Source: Alphaproteobacteria bacterium
GTDB lineage: Bacteria > Pseudomonadota > Alphaproteobacteria > Rhizobiales > Xanthobacteraceae
DNA: 64,000 nt
Assembly: GCA_037200445.1 (NCBI GenBank)
Contig: JBBCGH010000001.1
Coordinates: 1,054,001 to 1,118,000, forward strand
Direction of reading: 5' to 3'
Shown here: one piece after another, positions 34,196-43,192 of the stretch
Numbering within the stretch: position 1 is the stretch's first letter
How the letters are laid out: every line of letters begins with the position of its first letter
The notes under the pieces: generated by a model
Told to the model about the DNA's origin: nothing
What the model saw: the letters and a program-made list of their open reading frames with translations, nothing else
Databases searched by the model: none
Program-made: the position numbers and the translations under genes

Positions 34196-35194
34196 TCAGA
34201 GTCCGCTCAGCAGATAGAATATCGCGGCAACGATGCCGGATGCCGGAAGCGTGATGATCCACGCGACGACGATGTTGTTCGCGACGTTCCAGCGCACCGC
34301 CGACACCTTACGCGCTGCACCGACACCCACGATCGCTCCGGTGATCGTGTGCGTGGTCGAAACCGGAATGCCGAGCCACGTTGCGCCGAATAGCGTCAGC
34401 GCTCCGCCGGTCTCGGCGCAAAATCCCTGCATCGGCGTGAGCCGCGTTATTTTCGACCCCATGGTGTGCACGATGCGCCAGCCGCCGAACAAAGTGCCGA
34501 GGGCCATCGCGACCTGACAGCTCAACACAACCCACAACGGCACATGGAATTCGGGTCCCGTGTGGCCTTGCGAGTAGAGCAGCACCGCGATGATGCCCAT
34601 GGTTTTCTGTGCGTCGTTGCCTCCATGTCCAAGCGAATAGAGCGAGGCGGAAACGAATTGAAGGTGACGGAACCAGTTCTCGACCGAGGCCGGCAGCGCG
34701 CGAACCAGGATCCATGACACCGCGAGCACGAGAAACAGCGCGAGGAAAAATCCGGTCATCGGCGAAAGCACGATTGCCGCCGCAGTCTTGCTCAAGCCGC
34801 TCCAAACCACCGCGCCGGTCCCCGCCTTTGTCATGCCGGCGCCGACCAGCCCGCCGATGAGCGCATGCGAGCTGCTCGACGGGATGCCGGCCCACCAGGT
34901 GATCACGTTCCAGCTGATGGCGCCCATCAGCGCGCCGAAGATGACGCGCGCGTCGATCACCTCCGCGGCCACGATGCCGACGCCCACGGTCTGCGCCACG
35001 TGCAGGCCGAAGAACAGGAACGCGATGAAATTGAAGAACGCAGCCCAGGCGACGGCATAGCGGGGGCGCAGCACGCGGGTCGACACGATCGTCGCAATTG
35101 AATTGGCCGCATCGTGCAGCCCGTTGAGAAAGTCGAACGCGAGGGCGGTGACGATCAGCCCGATCAGGACCGGCAGGCTGAGGGCGAGGTCCAT
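34196..35194 (-). CDS. pit: Low-affinity inorganic phosphate transporter (Pit family)
   Basis: This 332-residue membrane protein has the duplicated PiT signatures: FDFLNGLHDAANSIATIVSTRVL near the N-terminus and VSTTHTITGAIVGVGAARK near residue 290, plus WWAGIPSSSSHALIGGLVGA and SLGHGGNDAQKTMGI. It is a proton- or metal-phosphate symporter. It lies 13 nt downstream of a DUF47/PhoU-like gene, the standard Pit-accessory arrangement. Confidence 0.94.
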   Translation of the reverse strand: MDLALSLPVLIGLIVTALAFDFLNGLHDAANSIATIVSTRVLRPRYAVAWAAFFNFIAFLFFGLHVAQTVGVGIVAAEVIDARVIFGALMGAISWNVITWWAGIPSSSSHALIGGLVGAGMTKAGTGAVVWSGLSKTAAAIVLSPMTGFFLALFLVLAVSWILVRALPASVENWFRHLQFVSASLYSLGHGGNDAQKTMGIIAVLLYSQGHTGPEFHVPLWVVLSCQVAMALGTLFGGWRIVHTMGSKITRLTPMQGFCAETGGALTLFGATWLGIPVSTTHTITGAIVGVGAARKVSAVRWNVANNIVVAWIITLPASGIVAAIFYLLSGL

Positions 35195-35207
35195 CGGTCA
35201 GCGTCCG

Positions 35208-35858
35208 TTACAGGTGGTCGACAACGAGTGCGTTGATCTCGTTCGCGACATCCTCGAGGCGATCGACGACTTTCTCGAGGTGATCGTAGACCTCGGTGCC
35301 GATGGTGAAGTTCATTCCGCTGGCCGGGTTGGCCCGGTTGGCGAGGAACAGCGCCTTGCGCCCGTCGTCGTGCAACTCGTCGGCGCGCTCCTCGACACGC
35401 ACGATCTGCTCGGTGATCAGGTTGAGCTCGCCCGCATTCTTGCCGATGTTGCGCAGGAGCGGCATCGCGCGTTGCACCAGTTTTGCGGCGGCGAGCGCGT
35501 CGTCACCCATCTGCTGCATCTGCCGCTCGAAGCTTGTTACCTCGAACAGCGCGATCGTCTTGGCGGTCTTGTTCATCTGATCGATCGCGTCATCCAGCGA
35601 GCCAATCAGGTCCTGGATGTCGGTGCGGTCGAACGGCGTGATGAAGGTGCGGCGCACGGCGGTCAGCACCTGGCGGGCAACCTCGTCGGCCTGATTCTCC
35701 AGCGAAAGGATTTGCGCGCGGCAATTCTCTACTGCCTCGCCGCCCTTCAACAGACTGCGCAACGCCTCCGCCCCCGCAACGACGAGCGCGGCATGCTGCT
35801 CAAAGAGGTCAAAGAACTTGTCCTCCTTGGGCATGATCGCCTGGAACCAGCCGAGCAT
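35208..35858 (-). CDS. DUF47 (PhoU-like) Pit accessory protein
   Basis: This 216-residue all-helical protein has EDKFFDLFEQHAALVVAGAEALRSLL, ENQADEVARQVLTAVRRTFITPFDRTDIQDLIGSLDDAIDQM and a C-terminal KVVDRLEDVANEINALVVDHL. The FITPFDRTDI-x-x-L motif defines the TIGR00153/DUF47 family. It is first in a two-gene operon with pit and probably modulates that transporter. Confidence 0.93.
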   Translation of the reverse strand: MLGWFQAIMPKEDKFFDLFEQHAALVVAGAEALRSLLKGGEAVENCRAQILSLENQADEVARQVLTAVRRTFITPFDRTDIQDLIGSLDDAIDQMNKTAKTIALFEVTSFERQMQQMGDDALAAAKLVQRAMPLLRNIGKNAGELNLITEQIVRVEERADELHDDGRKALFLANRANPASGMNFTIGTEVYDHLEKVVDRLEDVANEINALVVDHL

Positions 35859-35983
35859 GATCGTCTCGCTCCGCGAATCGAGGTACTCAGACTAACACGG
35901 CGAAAAGCCTGGAGGTCCCGAGTCTCCAGCGCACTTGAGTCGCGCTGCCGCCGCCATGCCTCGTTGTGAGGCGTCGCCCGCTC

Positions 35984-36904
35984 TCATGGCGCCAGCAGCA
36001 CCTGCTTACACGCGGCCGGCAGGTCCGCCATCGTGAGCGGCGGGCGCGGCTTTACCGGCTCCTTCGGCGGCTCGGGATGGATCACCGAGTCGCGGAACCA
36101 CCAGTCGAGGTCCTTGCCGCAGCCTTCCGCCTCGCCCGCGGGGTCCTGCGCTTTGCATTCGGGGCTGTCCGCCTGGCAGACCATGCGTACATGGAAGTGG
36201 TAGTCGTGGCCCCACCACGGCCGCACCTTGTGCAGGAAGGCGCGATCCTTGCCGGCCTCGCGGCACAGCGCCTTCTTGATCGCGGCGTTGACGAACACGC
36301 GCTGGACCTTGGGGTCCTCGGCGGCCGCCTTGATCACAGCGAAATGGCCGTGCGTCCACACCTTCGGGTCGACGTCGGTGCGGCTCTCCGCCACCACCAT
36401 GGTGGCGGACATCTCCTCGCGCTCCTCGCGCGAGAGCTGGTTCTTCGGCATCGGTGTGAGCCAGATATCGGCATCGAGACCGACCTGATGGCTCGCGTGC
36501 CCGGTGAGCATCGGCCCGCCGCGTGGCTGCGACATGTCGCCGACCAGGAGGCCGGACCAGTTCGAGATTTTCGGCACCTTGTTGGCTAGCCGCTCGAGAA
36601 ACGCGATGAGCTCGGGATGGCCCCAGTTGCGGTTGCGCGAGAGCCGCATCACCTGCCAGGTCTTCCCGTTGATCGGCAGCGCGACACCGCCGGCGAGGCA
36701 GCCGTGCGCATAAAAGCCGATCGAGCGCGCCTGCATGTCGGTGGGCTTTGTCCGCCGCGCGAACAGCTCCTTGGCGGGATTCTTCGGATCGTCCGGATGG
36801 GCGAGGGGAGGCAGCGGCTTCGGATCGACCGTGCCTTTGTCCTGCGCGCCGGCGGGCGCGGCCGCGAACAACGCCAGAAGAAAGAGGAGCGCGCGTGCGG
36901 TCAT
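35984..36904 (-). CDS. mepA: Penicillin-insensitive murein endopeptidase MepA
   Basis: This 306-residue periplasmic protein has a signal peptide (MTARALLFLLALFAAAPAGAQ) and the LAS metallopeptidase motifs of MepA: GHASHQVGLDADIW (H-x6-D zinc ligands) and RPWWGHDYHFHVRM (C-terminal H-x-H). Several conserved cysteines (GCLAGG, CREAGKD, MVCQADSPECKAQ, EGCGKD) suggest disulphides. It cleaves D-Ala-meso-DAP cross-links in peptidoglycan. The start at 36904 sits at the signal peptide; the open frame runs on to 37543 antisense to an L,D-transpeptidase gene, which is not real. It is divergent from that gene. Confidence 0.93.
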   Translation of the reverse strand: MTARALLFLLALFAAAPAGAQDKGTVDPKPLPPLAHPDDPKNPAKELFARRTKPTDMQARSIGFYAHGCLAGGVALPINGKTWQVMRLSRNRNWGHPELIAFLERLANKVPKISNWSGLLVGDMSQPRGGPMLTGHASHQVGLDADIWLTPMPKNQLSREEREEMSATMVVAESRTDVDPKVWTHGHFAVIKAAAEDPKVQRVFVNAAIKKALCREAGKDRAFLHKVRPWWGHDYHFHVRMVCQADSPECKAQDPAGEAEGCGKDLDWWFRDSVIHPEPPKEPVKPRPPLTMADLPAACKQVLLAP

Positions 36905-37045
36905 CGATCTGTTCCATGCCCCGCGTGAATCGCCCGTACTCAGGTAGTCAGCTTTTCGGGCAAATTTCCAGCCGCTAACGGCTCCTCCTTTACCAAGAAA
37001 ACGTGAAGCTGCTGCGGGAAGCGTCGCGGCAGGGCAAAAGAGGCC

Positions 37046-37510
37046 ATGCGTTACGTTGCGTTCGTCCTCGCCGCTGCCCTTGCCGTGTTGACCTGCGCCG
37101 ACGCCGCGTCGGCCGGCGTCATGGTGCACATCGACAAGTCCTCGCAGCGCATGATGGTCGCCGTCGATGGACGGCCGGCTTACGTCTGGCCGGTCTCGAC
37201 CGGCGCCGGCGGCTTTGGCACGCCCACCGGGCACTTCCGCCCGCGCTGGATGGCGCGCAGTTGGTTCTCCACCCGCTACTACGGCTCGCCGATGCCGTAC
37301 TCGATCTTCTTCCACAAGGGCTACGCGATCCACGGTACGAACTACATCTCCCGCCTCGGCGGCCCCGCCTCGCACGGCTGCGTGCGGCTGCATCCCGGCA
37401 ACGCGCGCACGCTGTTCATGCTGGTGCAGCGGTACGGCATGGGCAACACCACGATTGCGATTTCCGGCGGCAATCCGGGCTATCGCATGAGCCGCGCCCG
37501 CGCGTTCTGA
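37046..37510 (+). CDS. L,D-transpeptidase (YkuD domain)
   Basis: This 154-residue exported protein (MRYVAFVLAAALAVLTCADAASA signal) consists of a YkuD domain: VMVHIDKSSQRMMVAVDGRPAYVWPVSTG, then FHKGYAIHGT and SHGCVRL with the catalytic C112 (S109-H110-G111-C112). It makes 3-3 peptidoglycan cross-links or attaches proteins to peptidoglycan, fitting its divergent neighbour MepA. No substrate-binding repeat domain is present. Confidence 0.92.
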   Translation: MRYVAFVLAAALAVLTCADAASAGVMVHIDKSSQRMMVAVDGRPAYVWPVSTGAGGFGTPTGHFRPRWMARSWFSTRYYGSPMPYSIFFHKGYAIHGTNYISRLGGPASHGCVRLHPGNARTLFMLVQRYGMGNTTIAISGGNPGYRMSRARAF

Positions 37511-37604
37511 CCGCAGGCCGTCGCGGCTGCCGCGGCGGAACATCCGGACGATTGTGCCGTTGTTCTCCTACAGGCGGAAACCAGTTCCGAGGAGGAGAAC
37601 AGCC

Positions 37605-37979
37605 ATGGCCATGGCGGCAGAACAACGCGAAACCTCATCGCTTATCGGCAGCGACAAGGTCGAGGGCACCAATGTCTACCGCTCGAACGGCGACAGCATC
37701 GGCTCGATCGAGCGCATCATGATCGACAAGCAGTCCGGCAAAGTCGCCTATGCGGTGATGAGCTTTGGCGGCTTTCTCGGCATCGGGCACGATCATTACC
37801 CGGTGCCGTGGTCGCTGCTCACCTACAGCACAAAGCTCGGCGGCTACGAGGTGAATATCTCCGAGCAGCAGCTCAAGGGCGCGCCGAGCTACGCCAACGA
37901 CAACGACTGGGACTGGGAAGACCGCAAGCGCGCCCAGCAGGTCTACGACTACTACCGCGTGCCGCCGTATTGGATGTAG
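37605..37979 (+). CDS. PRC-barrel domain protein
   Basis: This 124-residue soluble protein has a PRC-barrel (about residues 10-90: SSLIGSDKVEGTNVYRSNGDSIGSIERIMIDKQSGKVAYAVMSFGGFLGIGHDHYPVPWSLL). The tail is acidic/aromatic (NDNDWDWEDRKRAQQVYDYY). A strong AGGAGG lies 10 nt before the ATG at 37605. These stand-alone PRC-barrel proteins are frequent, often stress-induced, and of unknown function in rhizobia-like bacteria. A terminator hairpin follows at 37986. Confidence 0.9.
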   Translation: MAMAAEQRETSSLIGSDKVEGTNVYRSNGDSIGSIERIMIDKQSGKVAYAVMSFGGFLGIGHDHYPVPWSLLTYSTKLGGYEVNISEQQLKGAPSYANDNDWDWEDRKRAQQVYDYYRVPPYWM

Positions 37980-37985
37980 TCGCGC

Positions 37986-38008
37986 ACGAGACGCGATGAG
38001 CGTCTCGT
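37986..38008 (+). terminator. Hairpin after the PRC-barrel gene
   Basis: Perfect 9-bp stem ACGAGACGC (37986-37994) and GCGTCTCGT (38000-38008), 5-nt loop, 6 bp after the stop. No long T-tract follows. It may serve both convergent genes. Confidence 0.5.
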
Positions 38009-38041
38009 TCGGTTAGCCGAGCGGGGCGATTTCACATCTTG

Positions 38042-38821
38042 CTATCGCGCTGCAAGCGGCTTCAGCCCGGCCTTCGTGATGACGCTCGCCGCGTCCGCCG
38101 ACGACAGGAAGCGCAGCAGCGCGGTCGCGGCATCCGGGTGCTGCGAATTCTTCGGCAGCGCGCCGACGAAGTAGGTCGGCGGCTGAATCTCGGACGGCAC
38201 CGTGCCGACGAAATCGATGCCCGGCACATGGATCAGCTCGGCGACCTGCTGGAAGCCGACCTCCGCCTCGCCGCGGGCGACGACGGCGGCCACCGGCTCA
38301 CCCGAGGGCGGTCCGCGCACCTTGCGCGTCTTGCCGGCGATCTCCTCGGCAATGCCGAGCTTCTTGAATCCGACGGTCGACAGATAGGTGCCGCTCGAAC
38401 TGTCCGAAGAGGCGATCGACTTCGCCGCGAGCAGCGCCTTGCGCAGCGCCTCGACCGTGCTGATGTCCGGCTTCGGCTGGCCTGCGCGCACCACCATGCC
38501 GATGAAGGACTCTGCGAGCGGTATACGGCTGCTCGGGCGGGAGAGGCCGCGCTGATCGAGAATATCGACGCCGGCCCCGTCCATGATCACGACGTCGGCG
38601 TCCTCACCGCGCGTCAGGCGCGTCGGGATCGCCTCCGGTGAATCGCCGACCGAGGGCCCGCGCGTGGTGACGAGCTTGTGGCCGGTCGATTTTTCGAACG
38701 CGGGGCCAAGCTGCGAATACACCTGAAAGAAGCCGGCGGAGATCATCACGCGGATGTCGGCGGCGGTGGCGGCGCCGGTTGAAAGAATAGCCACCAGCAA
38801 AGCGAGGAGCGCCGATCTCAT
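38042..38821 (-). CDS. Orphan ModA-like (PBP2) substrate-binding protein
   Basis: This 259-residue exported protein (MRSALLALLVAILSTGAATA signal) has the ModA/sulfate-type PBP2 fold: DIRVMISAGFFQVYSQLGPAFEKSTGHKL, GEDADVVIMDGAGVDIL, SIASSDSSSGTYLSTVGFKKLGI, VARGEAEVGFQQVAELIHVPGIDFVGTVPSEIQ. ModA normally has FAAASL at the first motif; this has ISAGF, so molybdate is doubtful. No permease or ATPase is adjacent. It follows the DUF2283 gene by 4 nt on the same strand and may be co-transcribed with lepA and the DUF4258/DUF2283 pair. Confidence 0.82.
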   Translation of the reverse strand: MRSALLALLVAILSTGAATAADIRVMISAGFFQVYSQLGPAFEKSTGHKLVTTRGPSVGDSPEAIPTRLTRGEDADVVIMDGAGVDILDQRGLSRPSSRIPLAESFIGMVVRAGQPKPDISTVEALRKALLAAKSIASSDSSSGTYLSTVGFKKLGIAEEIAGKTRKVRGPPSGEPVAAVVARGEAEVGFQQVAELIHVPGIDFVGTVPSEIQPPTYFVGALPKNSQHPDAATALLRFLSSADAASVITKAGLKPLAAR

Positions 38822-38825
38822 CTAT

Positions 38826-39047
38826 CTACTCCGCAGCGTCGACACGGGCTTGGCCTGGTCGCCGAGCATTCTGCCAGGCGCCTGGCGCAAGTGTTTTGCT
38901 CGCGGCCAGGACTTCGATCCCGAGGACGCGGCCTTCCGCATCCACGTCATAGATGAACGGCCCGGCTTCTTCGGTGTGATCGACCTTGCCGCGGCCGATA
39001 GTGAGATAGACGGCATCGGCCTCTGGATCGTAGGTCACATCCATCAT
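38826..39047 (-). CDS. DUF2283 protein, probable antitoxin partner
   Basis: This 73-residue protein has the DUF2283 pattern VTYDPEADAVYLTI, then GPFIYDVDAEGRVLGIEVLAASKTLA. Its start overlaps the end of the DUF4258 gene by four bases (ATGA), the coupling usual for toxin-antitoxin modules. In such pairs DUF2283 is assumed to be the antitoxin. Its function is not experimentally clear. Confidence 0.78.
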   Translation of the reverse strand: MMDVTYDPEADAVYLTIGRGKVDHTEEAGPFIYDVDAEGRVLGIEVLAASKTLAPGAWQNARRPGQARVDAAE

Positions 39048-39301
39048 GGCTTTCGCCTCGCGTTCCGATCGAACATCACACTTATAACGCGGATGGCATC
39101 ATCCGTCTCGCCGCAAACAACGCGCAGGATTCGGCCGCCAAAGTCCTCAATTCGTCGAAACCGCCGCTCAAGCCGCACGTCCTTCGGATCTGGCTCTGTC
39201 CAATCAGGATTGCGCGCGGTGTCGTCGATCCACTCAAGCCTGAGCTTTCGAGTCCGCGTCCTGATCTCCGCGTGCGCTGTCAGTAGCAGCGGCTTCGGCA
39301 T
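39044..39301 (-). CDS. DUF4258 protein, probable toxin of a toxin-antitoxin-like pair
   Basis: This 85-residue protein (LLLTAHAEIRTRTRKLRLEWID, RRIEDFGGRILRVVCGETDDAIRVISVMFDR) fits DUF4258, a RelE/BrnT-like small fold with an N-terminal H-x3-R and a C-terminal V-I-x-V strand. It lies 6 nt downstream of lepA on the same strand and overlaps a DUF2283 gene. Toxin activity is inferred from the pairing only. Confidence 0.75.
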   Translation of the reverse strand: MPKPLLLTAHAEIRTRTRKLRLEWIDDTARNPDWTEPDPKDVRLERRFRRIEDFGGRILRVVCGETDDAIRVISVMFDRNARRKP

Positions 39302-39307
39302 TGACGA

Positions 39308-41119
39308 CTAAACATCCACCTTCAGCGCCGCAATGAACGCCTCCTGCGGGATATCGACCTTCCCGTACTGGCGCATCTTCTTCTTGCCTTCCTTCTGCTT
39401 CTCCAGAAGCTTGCGTTTGCGCGTCACGTCGCCGCCGTAGCATTTCGCGGTCACGTCCTTGCGCAGCGCGCGCACGGTTTCGCGCGCGATGATCTTGCCG
39501 CCGATCGCGGCCTGGATCGGCACCTGGAACATGTGCGGCGGGATCAGTTCTTTCAGCTTCTCCACCATGGCGCGGCCGCGTTGCTCGGCGCGGGTGCGAT
39601 GCACCAGCATGGCGAGCGCATCGACCGGCTCGGCATTCACCAGGATCTGCATCTTCACGAGATCGGCGGGGTGAAAGTCGGTGAGGTGATAGTCGAACGA
39701 TGCGTAGCCCTTCGACACCGATTTCAGCCGGTCATAGAAATCGAACACCACCTCGTTGAGCGGCAGGTCGTATTTCACCATGGCGCGCGCGCCGACGTAG
39801 GTGAGTTCCTTCTGCGTGCCGCGCCGGTCCTGGCAGAGCTTGAGGACCGAGCCGAGGTATTCGTCGGGCGTGAGGATCGTCGCCTCGATCCAGGGCTCCT
39901 CGATCTCGAGGACCTGCATCGGGTCCGGCATGTCGACCGGATTATGGATCTGGATCTCCGTGCCGTTGCGCAGCTTGACCTTGTAGATGACCGAGGGCGC
40001 TGTCGCGATCAGTTCGAGATTGAACTCGCGCTCCAGCCGCTCCTGGATGATTTCCAGATGCAACAGGCCGAGGAAGCCGCAGCGGAAGCCGAAGCCGAGC
40101 GCCGCTGAGGTCTCCATCTCGTAGGAAAAGCTCGCGTCATTGAGGCGCAGCTTGCCCATCGCGGCGCGCAGGTCCTCGAACTGCGCGGCATCGACCGGAA
40201 AGAGGCCGCAGAACACGACCGGAATGGCCGGCTTGAAGCCCGGCAGCATCGCGTCGACCGGCTTGCGGTCGTCCGTGATGGTGTCGCCGACGCGCGTGTC
40301 GGCCACTTCCTTGATCGAGGCGGTGAGAAAGCCGATCTCGCCGGGGCCAAGCTCGTCGGCGGCGACCAGCTTGGGCGTGAACACGCCGACGCGGTCGACG
40401 TCGTAGGCAGCGCCCGTTCCCATCATGCGGATGCGTTGATTTTTGCGCAGCACGCCGTCGACGATGCGCACCAGCACGACGACGCCGAGGTAGAGGTCGT
40501 ACCAGCTATCCACCAGCAGCGCCTTGAGCGTCGCGCCGCGGTCACCCTTGGGCGGGGGGAGCCGGGTGACGATCGCCTCCAGCACCGCCTCGACGTTCTG
40601 CCCGGTCTTCGCCGAAATCTCGATCGCGTCCGAGGCATCGAGGCCGATCACGTCCTCGATCTGCTGCTTCACCTTGGCGGGCTCGGCCGCCGGCAAGTCG
40701 ACCTTGTTGAGCACCGGCACGATCTCGTGGCCGGCATCGATCGCGTGATAAACGTTGGCGAGCGTCTGCGCCTCGACGCCTTGGGAAGCGTCCACCACCA
40801 AAAGCGAGCCCTCGCAGGCGGCAAGCGAGCGGTTCACCTCGTAGGCGAAATCGACATGCCCGGGCGTGTCGATCAGGTTCAGGATATAGGTCTTGCCGTC
40901 CTTCGCCGGGTAGGTGAGCCGCACGGTCTGCGCCTTGATCGTGATGCCGCGCTCGCGCTCGATGTCCATCGAGTCGAGGATCTGCTCCCTACCGGCCATC
41001 TCGCGCGCGTCGAGCGCGCCGGTGAGCCCGATCAGCCGGTCCGCGAGCGTCGACTTGCCGTGGTCGATGTGCGCGACGATCGAGAAATTGCGGATATTGT
41101 TGATTGCGTGAGCCGTCAT
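39308..41119 (-). CDS. lepA: Elongation factor 4 (LepA)
   Basis: This 603-residue translational GTPase has G1 [10 protein letters not shown]2 [16 protein letters not shown]3 DTPGHVDF, G4 NKVD. The EF-4-specific C-terminal domain includes the basic region [30 protein letters not shown] and ends [13 protein letters not shown]. Length matches the family (about 600). It acts on ribosomes during stress and initiation/elongation. It is followed without a clear terminator by the DUF4258/DUF2283 pair. Confidence 0.98.
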   Translation of the reverse strand: MTAHAINNIRNFSIVAHIDHGKSTLADRLIGLTGALDAREMAGREQILDSMDIERERGITIKAQTVRLTYPAKDGKTYILNLIDTPGHVDFAYEVNRSLAACEGSLLVVDASQGVEAQTLANVYHAIDAGHEIVPVLNKVDLPAAEPAKVKQQIEDVIGLDASDAIEISAKTGQNVEAVLEAIVTRLPPPKGDRGATLKALLVDSWYDLYLGVVVLVRIVDGVLRKNQRIRMMGTGAAYDVDRVGVFTPKLVAADELGPGEIGFLTASIKEVADTRVGDTITDDRKPVDAMLPGFKPAIPVVFCGLFPVDAAQFEDLRAAMGKLRLNDASFSYEMETSAALGFGFRCGFLGLLHLEIIQERLEREFNLELIATAPSVIYKVKLRNGTEIQIHNPVDMPDPMQVLEIEEPWIEATILTPDEYLGSVLKLCQDRRGTQKELTYVGARAMVKYDLPLNEVVFDFYDRLKSVSKGYASFDYHLTDFHPADLVKMQILVNAEPVDALAMLVHRTRAEQRGRAMVEKLKELIPPHMFQVPIQAAIGGKIIARETVRALRKDVTAKCYGGDVTRKRKLLEKQKEGKKKMRQYGKVDIPQEAFIAALKVDV

Positions 41120-41326
41120 GCGCGGCAGATAACACCCGGGTCCGGGGGCGGCAAGCGACAGCCGGATGCGCGAATTTCGCGCGCCGCAGGCGCCGCAACC
41201 TCAGTGCTATCTCCCCCCTCCAGGGGAGGGTCTTGGAGCGCACGGCTCGCCCGGCGTTCACGGAGCCATGCTATAAAACCCCATGTGTGCAGGCAGCGAC
41301 ACAAACGGAACTGCCGGGCCAAAGCG

Positions 41327-43192
41327 ATGATGAATGTCTTGACCGGCCGGAAGCACCCGTCCTCGCATGTGGCAAGGACGGCGCTTTTTTTGGTGACGGC
41401 GGCCGCCGTCATCGGCCTGGCGACGTTCGTGTCCCAGCACTTCTGGCGTGAAAACGGCCTTCGGACGCTTCAGGCCATCACCGAGTCGCGCATCGAGCTG
41501 ATCGCGAGTGCGGTCCGGGCTGAAATCAACCGCCAGGACCACCTGCCGATCGTTCTTGCGCTCGATGCCGACGTGCGGCGCGCACTCGCCAATCCACAGG
41601 ATCGCGCGCAGCTCGACCAGATCAATCACAAGCTCCAGCGCATCATCACGGAGGCCGATACCCGCGCCCTCTACATCATCGGCCGGGACGGGATCGTGCT
41701 GGCGGCGGCGAGCTCCGATCCCGCCGAGGTGATTGTGGGTCGCAACGTGAAGGATCGGTCGTATTTCCTCAAGGCGATCGAATCCGGCCGCAGCACGTAT
41801 CTCGGCGTCGATCCCGTGAGCGGGCGCGTGCGTTACTACATCACCGAGGCGGTCAACGATGGCTCGCTGCTCGGCGTTGCACTGGTGCGCATCGAATTCG
41901 ACACGCTGGAGCAAGCCTGGGAGCACAGCACCGAACGGGTGCTGATCACCGATCCGGACGGCATCGCGTTCCTGACCAGCGATCCTGCATTCAAATACCG
42001 GGCGATTCGCGGGGTGACGCTGCCGCACCCGGCAACCGAATCGGCAGCCCCGAACTATCTGGGCGCCGCGAGCGAGCCGCTCGACCTTACGATCACCGAA
42101 CAACGTGGCGAAAGTTCGCTGGTGCGGCTGCGCAGTGGCGGCGAAGACGCCACATATCTCTATCAAACCCTGGCGCTGCCGGAATTCGGCTGGACGATTC
42201 ACAGCCTCGCCGATCTTGCGGTAGTGAGCGCCGATCAGCGCGACGGCGCAATCATCGGCGCGGCGATCTCGGCTTTGATCATTGCGCTTGTGCTGTACCT
42301 GCTGCAGCGCCAGCGCGCCTATCTGGCGGCGCGCGAGGCGGGTGCGAGACTGCAGTCGCAGGTCGAGGAGCGCACCCGCGAACTGCGCGACGCGAACGCC
42401 TCGCTGCAAACCGAAGTCGACGAACGCCGCCGCACCGAAGTGCGGCTGCGCGCGGCACAAAACGAGCTTGTTCAGGCCGGCAAGCTTGCGGCACTCGGGC
42501 AAATGTCCGCCGCGATCGCCCACGAGGTGAACCAGCCGCTGGCCGCCATGCGTACCTTCATGGCGAGCGCGAAGGTCTACCTGCAGCGCAACGATTCCGG
42601 ACAGGTCGTGAAGAATATCGACCTGATCGACGGTCTCGCCGAGCGAATGGCAAAGATCACCAGCCACCTGAAATCGTTCGCGCGCAAGAGTGAGCCCGGC
42701 CGACCCGAGCCGATCCAGGTCGCCCGCGCCGTCGAGGGTGCGCTGTTCCTCACCGAGAGCCAGATCAAGTCGGCTGGCGTGCGGGTGGCACGTCATGTCG
42801 ATCCCGATCTCTGGGTTTCGGGCTATGCGGTCCAGCTTGAACAAGTCCTGGTCAACCTGATCCGCAATGCACTCGATGCGGTGGCCGATGTGAAGCGTCC
42901 GGCAATCGAGATATCGGCGACTGGCTCGCCGCAAGCCGTGCGCATCGTCGTCGCCGACAATGGACCGGGTATCGCGCCCGAGCTGATCCAGCAGATCTTC
43001 GATCCTTTCGTCACCTCCAAGCCCGTTGGCAAGGGGCTTGGCCTCGGCCTTTCGATCTCTTACGGCATCGTCCAGGACTTTCGCGGCCGCATCTATGCGG
43101 CCAATCGTGAACAAGGCGGAGCCGAGCTGGTGATCGAGCTTCCGCGCTTGATGCCCGAGACCGTGCTGGCGGAGAAAGCCGCTCATGCCTGA
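41327..43192 (+). CDS. DctB-like sensor histidine kinase
   Basis: This 621-residue membrane kinase has an N-terminal helix (ALFLVTAAAVIGLATFVSQHFW) and a periplasmic double-PDC/Cache sensor (residues about 45-295; DTRALYIIGRDGIVLAAASSDPAEVIVGRNVKDRSYF). A second helix (AAISALIIALVLYLLQ), a coiled-coil linker, an H-box (MSAAIAHEVNQPLAAMRTF) and ATPase N/G boxes (NLIRNALDA, DNGPGI, GLGLGLSIS) follow. Architecture and H-box match DctB. The adjacent target is an RND efflux operon and no dctA lies in the window, so the ligand may not be a C4-dicarboxylate. The stop overlaps the response-regulator start by 8 bp. Confidence 0.88.
   Translation: MMNVLTGRKHPSSHVARTALFLVTAAAVIGLATFVSQHFWRENGLRTLQAITESRIELIASAVRAEINRQDHLPIVLALDADVRRALANPQDRAQLDQINHKLQRIITEADTRALYIIGRDGIVLAAASSDPAEVIVGRNVKDRSYFLKAIESGRSTYLGVDPVSGRVRYYITEAVNDGSLLGVALVRIEFDTLEQAWEHSTERVLITDPDGIAFLTSDPAFKYRAIRGVTLPHPATESAAPNYLGAASEPLDLTITEQRGESSLVRLRSGGEDATYLYQTLALPEFGWTIHSLADLAVVSADQRDGAIIGAAISALIIALVLYLLQRQRAYLAAREAGARLQSQVEERTRELRDANASLQTEVDERRRTEVRLRAAQNELVQAGKLAALGQMSAAIAHEVNQPLAAMRTFMASAKVYLQRNDSGQVVKNIDLIDGLAERMAKITSHLKSFARKSEPGRPEPIQVARAVEGALFLTESQIKSAGVRVARHVDPDLWVSGYAVQLEQVLVNLIRNALDAVADVKRPAIEISATGSPQAVRIVVADNGPGIAPELIQQIFDPFVTSKPVGKGLGLGLSISYGIVQDFRGRIYAANREQGGAELVIELPRLMPETVLAEKAAHA

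Noticed and set aside
38042-38821. Annotating this binding protein as a second ModA
   Set aside because: The first oxyanion motif differs (ISAGF rather than FAAASL) and no transporter genes are adjacent.
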